A DNA stretch of 64,000 bases from Dictyobacter vulcani. GTDB taxonomy: Bacteria > Chloroflexota > Ktedonobacteria > Ktedonobacterales > Ktedonobacteraceae. The first letter of the stretch is position 1, and each line of letters begins with the position of its first letter. This document shows positions 1 through 7,935 of the stretch, one piece after another. The translations under genes and the position numbers were made by a program. Under the pieces are notes generated by a model that did not search any database, was not told where the DNA came from, and was given only the letters and a program-made list of their open reading frames with translations. The DNA is taken from contig NZ_BKZW01000002.1 of the NCBI RefSeq assembly GCF_008974265.1, positions 124,001 through 188,000 on the forward strand. The letters are read 5' to 3'.

Positions 1-986
1 ACGTGTAACGTGTACGTCTACGTGTACGTGTACGTCTACGTGTACGTGTACGTCTATCTGTTACGTGTACGTGTACGTGTACGTGTACGTCTACGTTACG
101 TCTACGTTACGTGTACGTGCGTACGTTGTACGTCTACGTGTACGTGTACGTGACGTGTACGTGTGTTACGTGTACGTGTACGGTGTACGTGTACGTGTAC
201 GTGTACGTGTACGTGTACGTGTACGTGTACGTGTACGTTACGTGTACGTGTACGTGTACGTGTACGTGTACGTCTACGTGTACGTGTACGTTGTTACGTG
301 TACGTGTACGTGTGTTACGTGTACGTCTACGTGTACGTTACGTCGTACGTGTACGTTACGTGTACGTGTACGTCTACGTGTACGTGTACGTGTTACGTGT
401 ACGTGTACGTGTACGTGTACGTGTACGGTACTGTACGTGTACGTGTACGTGTACGTGTACGTTACGTGACGTACGTGTACGTGTACGTCTACGTGTACGT
501 GTACGTTACGTGTACGTGTACGTGTACGTGTACGTGTACGTGTACGTCTACGTGTACGTGTACGTGTACGTGTACGTACGTGTACGTGTACGTGTACGTC
601 TACGTGTACGTGTACGTGTACGTGCTACGTGTACGTGTACGTGTACGTGTACGTGTACGTGTACGTGTACGTCTACGTGTACGTGTACGTGTACGTGTAC
701 GTCTACGTGTACGTGTACGTCTACGTGTACGTGTACGTGTACGTTACGTGTACGTGTACGTGTTACGTGTACGTCTACGTGTACGTGTACGTGTACGTGT
801 ACGTGTACGTCTACGTGTACGTTGTACGTGTACGTCTACGTGTACGTCTACGTGTACGTGTACGTCTACGTGGTACGTGTACGTTACGTACGTGTACGTG
901 TACGTGTACGTGTACGTCTACGTGTACGTCTACGTGTACGTGTACGTGTACGTCTACGTGTACGTGTACGTGTACGTCTACGTGTA
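1..986. repeat. hexamer array, ACGTNN units
   Basis: About 160 head-to-tail hexamers, mostly ACGTGT with scattered ACGTCT, run from the window edge to 986, with occasional phase slips where 1-4 bases are lost or gained. The array probably continues to the left of the window. Open frames across it encode only alternating VY, VR or TC dipeptides and are not genes. The same ACGTNN unit recurs at 4621-4656 and 4751-4797 beside parA, so the array may be a centromere-like site for the partition genes at 2816-4286. That role is inference. Confidence 0.9.
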
Positions 987-1234
987 AAAAGCCACCGCTC
1001 TCCTGTTGGCGAAGATCATTAGGTAAAAATGAATATCTGCATGTATATATTTACTAATTACGTTATTTTGCATTGAATGGATGCAAGTTGTTCAATATAA
1101 AATTCCTATAGTTTTTATAAGAAATTTCATAGAAACGTCTGGAAAAAATACTATTGCGGAGGTTCCTGGCTTTGATTGGTGAGGTTTTTTGCGGAAGAAT
1201 GAGTGACGTAGATAAAAGCGTAGGCTGAATGATT
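987..1234. other. intergenic spacer
   Basis: AT-rich DNA between the hexamer array and the IS4-like element. No convincing gene or RNA was seen. Confidence 0.5.
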
Positions 1235-1240
1235 CATGAG

Positions 1241-2032
1241 TTATCCCGAATTTTGAGAACGGACGTTCAACCCTTGATGGAAGGCTGTTGAGGGTTGAAC
1301 ATTCCAGGCAAATAAAAATACAGGTCGGATCTCTTGAAAGAAGCGGCTTAAAGCCCATCTGAGACGATAGATGGGAACTTTCGCTTCTTTCTGCTTTTTC
1401 CCTGTTCGATGACAATACTCACGGAAAATCCATGTAATGATATCTCTGTAATCATCATTTAAAAGATGCAAAAGCAATGAATGGACGAGCGATATGATAT
1501 GAAAAAACTTGTTACGCTTCTCCTTCTTCCAGATGCGAATCGTTTCAATCGCCAATTCACTCTTTTCATAGCGAAACACGGTTTCTACTTGCCATCTTCT
1601 GCAGTAGGCTTTGTAGATCTTCCATGCTTGCTCTTCCGTCTCAATACATCGATTCGTCACTAAATACCATGGTTCTCCTCCTCTTCTTACAATCACAACC
1701 CATAATGTTTCTGAATAGGATGCATGTCGTACCTGCATCCAGGTAATCCCTGTCTTGCGATTCTCATGCTTTACTGCATCCCAAATCATACGATGATCTC
1801 TTGATCTTTTCTTCTTTCCTAATTGACCTAATGAGTTCTCTTCCCCATTTTCATCAAAAAAATGATGCCCTTTCTTCCATCGAATCACGAAATCAACGTG
1901 CCGCCTCCACATCATCTCTAACCATGGACCACCAGCGTATCCCCGATCAAACACGTGCAATACATTTCTTCCCCACTCCCTCGCTACTTTCGCTAACATT
2001 TTTTTCCTCTTCCTCTTTGGTCGTTTGAGCAT
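1241..2032 (-). CDS. IS4-like transposase, C-terminal frame
   Basis: The C-terminal part of the DDE transposase. It has the second catalytic region (HVFDRGYAGG, near residue 27) and the IS4-family YREK signature Y-x2-R-x3-E-x6-K, seen as YCRRWQVETVFRYEK. It overlaps the N-terminal frame by 86 bases around an A7 run. Its own ATG at 2032 lies inside the upstream frame, so independent translation is unlikely to give an active enzyme. The stop codon is within the left terminal inverted repeat. Confidence 0.75.
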   Translation of the reverse strand: MLKRPKRKRKKMLAKVAREWGRNVLHVFDRGYAGGPWLEMMWRRHVDFVIRWKKGHHFFDENGEENSLGQLGKKKRSRDHRMIWDAVKHENRKTGITWMQVRHASYSETLWVVIVRRGGEPWYLVTNRCIETEEQAWKIYKAYCRRWQVETVFRYEKSELAIETIRIWKKEKRNKFFHIISLVHSLLLHLLNDDYRDIITWIFREYCHRTGKKQKEAKVPIYRLRWALSRFFQEIRPVFLFAWNVQPSTAFHQGLNVRSQNSG

Positions 2033-2642
2033 CTGGACCTCTTCTACTCCAAAAGTCCATCATTGCCAGTGATGGCTTCCCTTTCTCTCCTACAACCACA
2101 CACGCTGTCCACTCGTATCCTTGCACAATGATCGGTTTTCCTCCTGGCTGATTAAATATTCCCTTCCGTGATTTTTTTCGCCTTGCTGCTTTACTTGACC
2201 GAACTGCACACAAATCTTCTGCTTTTTGGCTCTCTGGCTTTTCTATCTCACTTCCGTCCCAAACGACGAGAATCTCCTCTCCCTCTCTCTTTAACTCTTC
2301 ATATCGCTCTTGGGCCTGATTCCATTGGAAGATCCTGATCAGCTCTTCACTCCATTTTTCCGATGTGAGCAGGCGATGAATCCTCTTTTCTCCTGCTGTC
2401 GCTTGTCTCCCGCTGAGCATGGTTGACCCTAATTCGCTGACCATCAATCCTGTTGACTGATTTCTAGCTTCGATAATGGTTCGGATCAGCTGGAAGAATG
2501 TCCGCACTAGCCGCTTATCCACATACGCGTCTAGCGGCCTGGCAAGCGGCTCCAGATATTCTTCCATCAAGCTGGTAACTCTCTGCAATTTTTCCTGCGC
2601 CTCTTGCCGCTTTGTTCCTGCTATGGCATACTTGAGTGACAT
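1947..2642 (-). CDS. IS4-like transposase, N-terminal frame
   Basis: The first 231 residues of a DDE transposase, with an N-terminal helical region and a first catalytic aspartate candidate in the motif VVWDGSEIEKP near residue 128. The frame leaves the transposase sense after a run of seven A (minus strand, about 1999-2005) and then reads unrelated sequence to a stop. The adjoining frame (1241-2032) continues the protein. Loss of one A, or a +1 shift, would fuse the two into about 465 residues, a normal IS4-family size. Slippage at the A run or true inactivation are both possible. Confidence 0.75.
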   Translation of the reverse strand: MSLKYAIAGTKRQEAQEKLQRVTSLMEEYLEPLARPLDAYVDKRLVRTFFQLIRTIIEARNQSTGLMVSELGSTMLSGRQATAGEKRIHRLLTSEKWSEELIRIFQWNQAQERYEELKREGEEILVVWDGSEIEKPESQKAEDLCAVRSSKAARRKKSRKGIFNQPGGKPIIVQGYEWTACVVVGEKGKPSLAMMDFWSRRGPDAQTTKEEEEKNVSESSEGVGKKCIARV

Positions 2643-2815
2643 CGATGTTCAAAGACCTCCTGCTTGCGTTTTTTTTTGGTAGTGCAAGTATAATTCAGGA
2701 GGTCTTTGTTTTCTTCTTTTCACCCCTTTTTTCTTACTCGAACACATGTTCTCAAAATTCGGGATAACTCATGTACAACGATCAGTTGGTTATAAATAGA
2801 GACTGGTAAGATATT

Positions 2816-3541
2816 CTAACGATCTTCATATTTCTGAAGAAGAGCAGTTACAGCTTCATTAATCAGAGATGTCTTAGGCAATTCACGCTGATATGCCAGA
2901 TCTTCAAACCGCTGCTTGAGCTGCTTATCCATCCATAAGGTGATACGTTCATGCGTACTCTCGAACGGTTGAATATTTCGACGTCGTTTGACTCCAGCAC
3001 GATTGTCTTCACCGGAGGCATCAAGGTCGTTGAAATATTCATCATTCTCTATATCACCTGCCAGAGGTCCGCTTAATTTTCTGGTTGATGCACTAAGCGT
3101 GTTTGCATCACGCCGTGTGGCAGCTTGCCTGGCTCGTGGAGCTGATCCTTCAGTCAACGATCCAGTGTTCGTTCGTGCTTTTGTGCTCGTTTGTGGCTTT
3201 ACACTATCTCTGGATTTCTCGCCGCTATCAGCAAAATTCATTTCGTCAAATGCTGATGTCTGCTGGTTGCTAACCTCAGAATTTGAAAGGGATCCTTTTG
3301 TTGTATTTTCCTGAATCTGAGGAGCCACCGCTGGCTCTTCAGATTTGATCGATTCAACAGTTGGCGCAACCTCAGGCTCTATGTTGTTAGCTTGCTTATC
3401 ACTGACAACGTTTTGTGCCTGGATCTCAGTGCGTGCTGGCTCGACTTCGGATGGAGCCAGCACGGCTGGTCTGGGTTCACTGGACTGGCTTGGGCGCAGT
3501 AAGGGGTTGATAAATTTCTTAGTGTCCTTCGGCACGCTCAA
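2816..3541 (-). CDS. ParB-like partition protein with ribbon-helix-helix domain
   Basis: A 241-residue protein. Residues 1-190 are low complexity, rich in P, E, S, T and Q. The last about 45 residues look like a ribbon-helix-helix DNA-binding domain: a short strand (RITLWMD) followed by two helices (LKQRFEDLAYQREL and KTSLINEAVTALLQKY). The start overlaps the end of parA by 23 bases, so the two are translationally coupled. In type Ib partition systems a small RHH protein binds a repeat-array centromere and stimulates its ParA, so this is the likely centromere binder. The long N-terminal extension is unusual for such partners. Confidence 0.75.
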   Translation of the reverse strand: MSVPKDTKKFINPLLRPSQSSEPRPAVLAPSEVEPARTEIQAQNVVSDKQANNIEPEVAPTVESIKSEEPAVAPQIQENTTKGSLSNSEVSNQQTSAFDEMNFADSGEKSRDSVKPQTSTKARTNTGSLTEGSAPRARQAATRRDANTLSASTRKLSGPLAGDIENDEYFNDLDASGEDNRAGVKRRRNIQPFESTHERITLWMDKQLKQRFEDLAYQRELPKTSLINEAVTALLQKYEDR

Positions 3542-4286
3542 GTACCTCCTTTACCAATTTGCTATAGGCGATAGCACCGGTGCTATTAGGTGCATAATCA
3601 AATAAGCAGGCAATCTGATTATGGGCTTCTTCGACTTTAATATTACGAGGAATGACTGAATCAAAAACTAGTCCCTGGAAGTGTTCGCGGACCGCACTCA
3701 ACACATCGGTGCTCAGACGAGTGTGATCATCCAGATTAGCAACCACACCAAAAATTGGCAGGCTCACATCCAGATTTTCGCGGAGCTCTTCCATGGTTGT
3801 CTCAAGAATACTGATACCGATCAAGGCATAGGTGGTTAATGCGATGGGAATGATCACATCAGTACAGGCAATAAAGGAATTTACGGTGAGTACACCCAGA
3901 TTAGGCGGTGTATCAATCAGAATATAATCAAAATTTGCTTTCACCTGATTAAGCGCACGAGCCAGTTTGTGCTCGCGACCAGGTGCTGAGGCCATCAAAA
4001 GATCAGCTGCACTCAAATTAATTGAGCTGGGCGCAACAAATAAGCCTTTCTGGCCAACAGACTCAACGAGAATATCAGCCATTTTCGCGCCCTGGGTTAA
4101 GACATCAAATAATGTGAGCTCCTGATCCAGGCTTCCTAATAAACTATAGGTGCTGTTACTCTGAGCGTCAGTATCCACAAGTAACACACGCTTACCAGCG
4201 CGAGCCAGTCCATAAGCGACGTTGACCGCAGTGGTAGTTTTCGTAACGCCACCCTTATTATTGCAAAGTGCAAAAATTCTTGTCAT
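3519..4286 (-). CDS. parA: ParA-type partition ATPase
   Basis: A 255-residue MinD/ParA-family ATPase. The deviant Walker A motif NKGGVTKTT (residues 9-17) has the signature lysine. A Walker A' region (VLLVDTDAQ) lies near residue 36 and the Walker B motif (YILIDTPP) near residue 114. There is no N-terminal HTH, which fits the short type Ib class, where the RHH partner does the autoregulation. It segregates DNA by ATP-dependent binding to the nucleoid. The upstream region carries two long imperfect repeats and hexamer arrays that may be its operator or centromere. Confidence 0.93.
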   Translation of the reverse strand: MTRIFALCNNKGGVTKTTTAVNVAYGLARAGKRVLLVDTDAQSNSTYSLLGSLDQELTLFDVLTQGAKMADILVESVGQKGLFVAPSSINLSAADLLMASAPGREHKLARALNQVKANFDYILIDTPPNLGVLTVNSFIACTDVIIPIALTTYALIGISILETTMEELRENLDVSLPIFGVVANLDDHTRLSTDVLSAVREHFQGLVFDSVIPRNIKVEEAHNQIACLFDYAPNSTGAIAYSKLVKEVLERAEGH

Positions 4287-4662
4287 GATTGCTGCTTTTT
4301 TTCCTTCCCTGACAGGGATAAACTCTGAACGGAGTTTCCCTTACGATCCTTTATCTATCAATATAATCTCAGAAGATTTGCCAGCGGCAAAGCACTCATG
4401 GCTATCTCTTTGATGAAAACCGTTCCTTATATATGAGGAGTGATTTTGTCATCGCAAAAGTTTAACCACTATAACTTCTGAAGCTGTTTGCTTACGTTCT
4501 CATTCATGAGCGAAAAAGCACTCTAGTTTTCTTACATTTTTATGAAGAAAACATTCCTTATATAAGGAACGGTTTTGCGCTCTCAAAACTTAAAATTACG
4601 TTTTTTTGATTTGAAATTTAACGTATACGTATACGTATACATCTACGTATACGTGAGCCTCT
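4287..4662. promoter_or_regulatory. parA upstream region with paired repeats
   Basis: Two related blocks of about 50 bp, near 4411-4460 and 4541-4592, share GAAAAC, TTCCTTATATA and a downstream GNTTTTG segment. The second holds the perfect palindrome TTCCTTATATAAGGAA (4554-4569), and the first has a degenerate version at 4423-4438. They lie upstream of parA on its strand and are candidate operators. A six-unit ACGTNN hexamer array occupies 4621-4656. Confidence 0.55.
4621..4656. repeat. short ACGTNN hexamer array
   Basis: Six units in exact 6-bp register: mainly ACGTAT, one ACATCT and a final ACGTGA. It belongs to the same family as the array at 1-986 and lies upstream of parA. Confidence 0.8.
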
Positions 4663-5043
4663 CTACAATAGAAGACGCATAGACTCTTGCATTGTAACAT
4701 ACTTTTTAGCGTAATCATGGACATAAATTGAATAAAATAAGCTCATTTTAACGTATACGTATACGTGTACGTCGACGTACACGTATACGTATACGCGCAT
4801 TGCTGAATGTGCGGATCGGTACAGAGTTGTGACCTTTGAGAGCTCCATTTCCAGGATTTCATCAAAAGCGCATCCAGCTGTCATATTGACAGATTTTTCA
4901 TCTTTGACCATCTGTTCTATGAATTTTTTTCCATCTCGACTATGAAGTAAAGCGAGCAGTTTTGTAGGGCGGGAGCCATTCCTACCAATTTCATCCAAAG
5001 ATATACATGCTTGCATCCATGGATTCTTCTTTGTTCGAAGCAT
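4663..5043 (-). CDS. doubtful hypothetical protein spanning the palindrome
   Basis: A 126-codon frame. Residues 1-82 have a plausible protein composition, but residues 83-97 are just the translated hexamer palindrome (alternating V and Y). No family is recognised and no good ribosome site was seen. It may be a gene remnant invaded by the hexamer array, or chance. Confidence 0.2.
   Translation of the reverse strand: MLRTKKNPWMQACISLDEIGRNGSRPTKLLALLHSRDGKKFIEQMVKDEKSVNMTAGCAFDEILEMELSKVTTLYRSAHSAMRVYVYVYVDVHVYVYVKMSLFYSIYVHDYAKKYVTMQESMRLLL
4751..4797. repeat. ACGTNN hexamer array forming a 44-bp palindrome
   Basis: Seven complete hexamer units in register. Positions 4752-4795 are a perfect 44-bp palindrome centred on GTCGAC, so the ACGTGT unit occurs once in each orientation around the centre. 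This contrasts with the single orientation of the long array. It could be an initiation site for a DNA-binding protein that spreads on hexamers. Confidence 0.85.
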
Positions 5044-5428
5044 AGCTTAGATGCTGGATATGAAGAGATTTTTCATAGTCGCCGAAAACCATCAACAAGT
5101 ATTGGATAAAACGCATATTTATGACGTGCGCAAATTGCCGTAGGGATGGGACAACAAATCAATGTGGCTATTTGGCTTTTAGAAGCCGAATAAGCGATGT
5201 GTGTTTTATTTTAGCTATAATGACTAGTCTGATTTTTTTAAAGCCATTTCCTGGGCTTCTCAGCGCTTTTCTAAAAATTGATAACAACGTCTATTTGCTT
5301 AACAACAAAGAAACAATCAACGAGAGGATGAGGAATTGCAGCAGGTATCACAGTTTAGACACTGGCTCCATAGGTTCTAAGACCATAAATTTAATGGAGG
5401 AAATGATACCTGCTGATATTGACCACAA
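5044..5428. other. intergenic region with inverted repeat
   Basis: No gene was recognised. A 12-bp perfect inverted repeat links 5339-5350 with 5404-5415 (arm CAGCAGGTATCA), spaced by 53 bp. It lies just downstream of the last coding frame of the initiator-like gene. Function unknown. Confidence 0.4.
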
Positions 5429-5665
5429 CTAGTGAGCACGATATTGTTTGTTCCGTATTTTTTTGTCGCTGGCAAGGAGAAGTCTCATTTCAGAAACTAA
5501 TTGTGCATATGTCATGTTGGAGTAAAGATCTATAAGCTTGAGTGTGTCTTCATCTGCAGCTTCATTCAGATAATATTTACAGCGGGAATTGAAGTATGCT
5601 CCTGGTTTCTGTAGCGAGTCTCCACCTGGTTCATGCAGGGAGAGGATCGTGTCAATGAAGGCCGT
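5429..5665 (-). pseudogene. C-terminal extension of the initiator-like gene, out of frame
   Basis: After the TGA at 5652-5654 that ends the main initiator frame, the +1 frame reads through 79 sense codons to a TAG at 5429. The translation has coding character (for example DEDTLKLIDLYSNMTYAQL). That frame is closed just upstream by a TAA at 5666-5668, so the switch must fall in about a dozen bases that include an AAA run. It is either the true C-terminus cut off by a frameshift, or a small overlapping gene. Confidence 0.55.
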
Positions 5666-7406
5666 TTATAATAGTCTCTGGCTTGTATTTAGCTAATAGA
5701 GACTCATTCATTTTCTGGACTCTCTCAGTATTTTTATCGTCAAAGATCTGAGTTATAAACTTAGCAGCATCTCTACGTAACGTAACGTTATTATTTATTT
5801 TATTAAATAATATATTTATATTACGTTTACGTATTACGTTACTGAACTCTTCCCCATAGGTTTCTGAGTCTAACTGAGTGGGTATGCGTAAGACTTTTTC
5901 TGGTTTTTTGTTATCGCTGAGATCAAAAAAATAATTGCTGTTTGTGTTTGCATCGGCCTCACAAGCTATTTCATCCATGTTTTGTGGCGTGACTTCTACG
6001 CTCAATGTTGAGTCTACCGAAGGCGTTGAATCTGGTAGACTCGAGTCTACCGGTGTGTAGTCAACGGTAGACTCGACTTTTGAATAGTCTACCTTGCGCT
6101 GCTTCGCGGTAGACTCGACTTTTGAATAGTCTACCTGGTGATTTTGCGAGTCTACCACTCCAGGTAGACTATTGCTGAATTGTGTTTCCCGATTAGCAGG
6201 AGGCTGATACCAATCCTCTGGATACTCATTGCGAGAGAACTTCTTTGTTTTCTGTTGTGCTACTGGTGCTGAATAGAATGCAATCTTCTGAGGAGCCTGT
6301 GGCACATATTCACGACCGGTACACTGAAAGATGTATTCGCAAGCCGCATCGCTATCTACCTGGTAGAGAGATGCTATTTTTTTAATAATACTGAGCTCAA
6401 CTGACTTCCAGATATGGCCTTTTGTATGTGAGAGCAGACCAAAATTATGTAAGCGTAGATGATATGAGTTCATTTGCTCATAAAGCTCTTCGAAAAAGTC
6501 TCTTGGCAACCACATATCCTGCCAGTTGATAGTTGTATCCTCCAGTAGATCGCTATAAGCATAGAGCAGCTGAGTGACCGAGTCTACCGCTTGTGGATGG
6601 TTTGAGTATCCTTTTTCTTCAGAAAGGTAGACTTTTTTCTCGTCTGGAGTAGACTTTTCTGTCCGGGTAGACTTTTCGATGGTCTGCAGGTAGACTTTTT
6701 GATGCCCGAGTCTACCATCATGGTAGACTTTTTGATTTTCATCGCTATTTTGGGTTGAGATGATGGTAGACTCGGGCATAGAAAGGCGACTTTTTCCAGA
6801 ATAGATCTCACGTGATTGCTTTTGCACCCCTGGTTGAGTAGCGGTTCGTGCACCTGGTAGACTTTTCTCATTTGTCCGGTAGGCTTGCAAGGGGAGAGCA
6901 ATTTTCGTAATTACTTCATTGACCAGGCGTTGTGCAATATGTTGCCCCTTCGCTATATCAATGCCTTCTGATCTGATGACTTCTAGCATTGGCTTGAAGA
7001 GCGCCTGTTGTATGCTTGTATCGCAATCTGCGAGCTGTAGCTCCTCGTGTCCAGGCATTTGCGTGGTAGGGAGCAGATTGAGGGAAAGAAAGCGCTCTTT
7101 GACCTTCCTGGTGAACTGACGAACCTTGGTACGACTCTGTGTGATCAGGCTATCAAGTGCTTGCAGGTTTGCTGGTGGCTGATATTTCCCCAATGGGAAG
7201 ACGATATGCAATTCATGATTATGTTTAAATTTACGTAACAGATTGAGTGCGCAGAAGACAGTTACATACTTGTGGGTTGTATCATATCCCCATTTGATGG
7301 TGCTGGCCAGCGTACGTAGTGTGCGTGTGCTGATGACCGCAACATTTTCTGTTAGCTCTCCTAATTCTGGTAGAGCATGCTGTTTGATCGTGGCATGACG
7401 TAACAC
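5652..7406 (-). CDS. replication-initiator-like protein with in-gene iterons
   Basis: A 584-residue main frame. Residues 20-110 look like a winged-helix DNA-binding segment (STRTLRTLASTIKWGYDTTHKYV). Residues about 180-275 and 412-465 are low-complexity linkers that translate the GGTAGACT/AGTCTACC octamers, giving repeated KVY, KST, VDS and VES motifs. The GTG start at 7406 is weak, and the frame upstream (7361-7684) looks like the missing N-terminus. No database family is claimed. The initiator role is inferred from the HTH, the embedded iterons and the nearby parAB. Shifts near 7430 and 5660 suggest decay, slippage or sequence error. Confidence 0.6.
   Translation of the reverse strand: MLRHATIKQHALPELGELTENVAVISTRTLRTLASTIKWGYDTTHKYVTVFCALNLLRKFKHNHELHIVFPLGKYQPPANLQALDSLITQSRTKVRQFTRKVKERFLSLNLLPTTQMPGHEELQLADCDTSIQQALFKPMLEVIRSEGIDIAKGQHIAQRLVNEVITKIALPLQAYRTNEKSLPGARTATQPGVQKQSREIYSGKSRLSMPESTIISTQNSDENQKVYHDGRLGHQKVYLQTIEKSTRTEKSTPDEKKVYLSEEKGYSNHPQAVDSVTQLLYAYSDLLEDTTINWQDMWLPRDFFEELYEQMNSYHLRLHNFGLLSHTKGHIWKSVELSIIKKIASLYQVDSDAACEYIFQCTGREYVPQAPQKIAFYSAPVAQQKTKKFSRNEYPEDWYQPPANRETQFSNSLPGVVDSQNHQVDYSKVESTAKQRKVDYSKVESTVDYTPVDSSLPDSTPSVDSTLSVEVTPQNMDEIACEADANTNSNYFFDLSDNKKPEKVLRIPTQLDSETYGEEFSNVIRKRNINILFNKINNNVTLRRDAAKFITQIFDDKNTERVQKMNESLLAKYKPETIINGLH
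6011..6863. repeat. GGTAGACT iterons inside the initiator-like gene
   Basis: Seventeen exact GGTAGACT/AGTCTACC octamers in both orientations. Cluster one starts at 6011, 6034, 6044, 6066, 6086, 6108, 6128, 6149 and 6163. Cluster two starts at 6581, 6626, 6666, 6689, 6709, 6722, 6765 and 6856, with a one-mismatch copy at 6648. Most neighbours are 20-23 bp apart, about two helical turns, so a bound protein would face one side of the DNA. This is the layout of an initiator-bound origin. Confidence 0.85.
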
Positions 7407-7684
7407 CAGTGAAAGAAATTCGAGACCACTGCTTGGAAATAAAAATTAGCAATGATTGTCAGTGTATATGGATCTACCTGCTCATAGTCAGTGTTGTGGA
7501 CAGCATTCGTGGCAAGCGCTGGCAGAGGACCCTCTATCCTCGGCGCTTGCCAATCTTGTCCATCGATTATACTTGGCTGCATATACATTTCCGCTTCCTC
7601 ATTGACGATGTTCAGTGGTATGAAACCCTTATACCCCCCTGTGCCGTTGCCCATGCTTTCCACACTTTCCACTTTACTTCCCAT
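7361..7684 (-). pseudogene. probable N-terminal part of the initiator-like gene, out of frame
   Basis: A frame with coding character starting at ATG 7684, which has AGGGG seven bases upstream and is preferred over ATG 7690. It runs through DYEQVDPYTLTIIANFYF and then into sequence that is less convincing. The main initiator frame is open from just after a TAA near 7430 and begins with plausible residues (SSGLEFLSLVLRHATIKQ) before its nominal GTG start. A -1 shift near a TTTTT run at about 7441-7447 would join them. With the 3' extension the whole gene would span 5429-7684. Confidence 0.5.
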
Positions 7685-7690
7685 TTCCAT

Positions 7691-7935
7691 GCCCCTGATA
7701 TGTATTGAATACTACCTGGACTGAGTATTGTCTGAACAGTGATATATCTGGTTAAAAAGGCTCATATTTTTTTTCGGATAGTACTACTGTATGGTTTTTT
7801 CTCTTGACCAATTGTGCACTTTCCGCCATGTTGCTATTTCAAGTCGTGATGTACATAGTACATTGCAAAATCGCTTTTTGCCAGTGGTAATGTGGTTAAA
7901 TGTGCACCTACTACTCTGACCATTTTAAGCTCAGA
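7691..7935. other. initiator upstream region
   Basis: No gene was seen. The short palindrome ATGTACATAGTACAT (7849-7863) lies upstream of the initiator-like gene and is a possible operator. Confidence 0.35.

Larger units (their letters stand above)
1239..2769 (-). mobile_element. IS4-like insertion sequence
   Basis: A perfect inverted repeat links 1235-1260 with 2748-2773. Its outermost four bases are CATG on both sides, a palindrome, so they can equally be a 4-bp target duplication. On that reading the element is 1239-2769. It encodes one transposase in two overlapping minus-strand frames, and the transposase stop codon lies in the left inverted repeat. The element sits between the hexamer array and the parAB genes. 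Confidence 0.85.

Noticed and set aside
1..986. Telomere of a linear replicon
   Set aside because: The hexamer array is at the window edge, but there is no hairpin end or terminal protein gene, and the same unit occurs internally beside parA.
65..1057. Several long open frames across the hexamer array
   Set aside because: Their translations are only alternating dipeptides (VY, VR, TC) produced by the 6-bp repeat. No ribosome site or domain.
5121..5432. 103-codon plus-strand frame
   Set aside because: No ribosome site and no family; its end lies where the minus-strand initiator extension begins.
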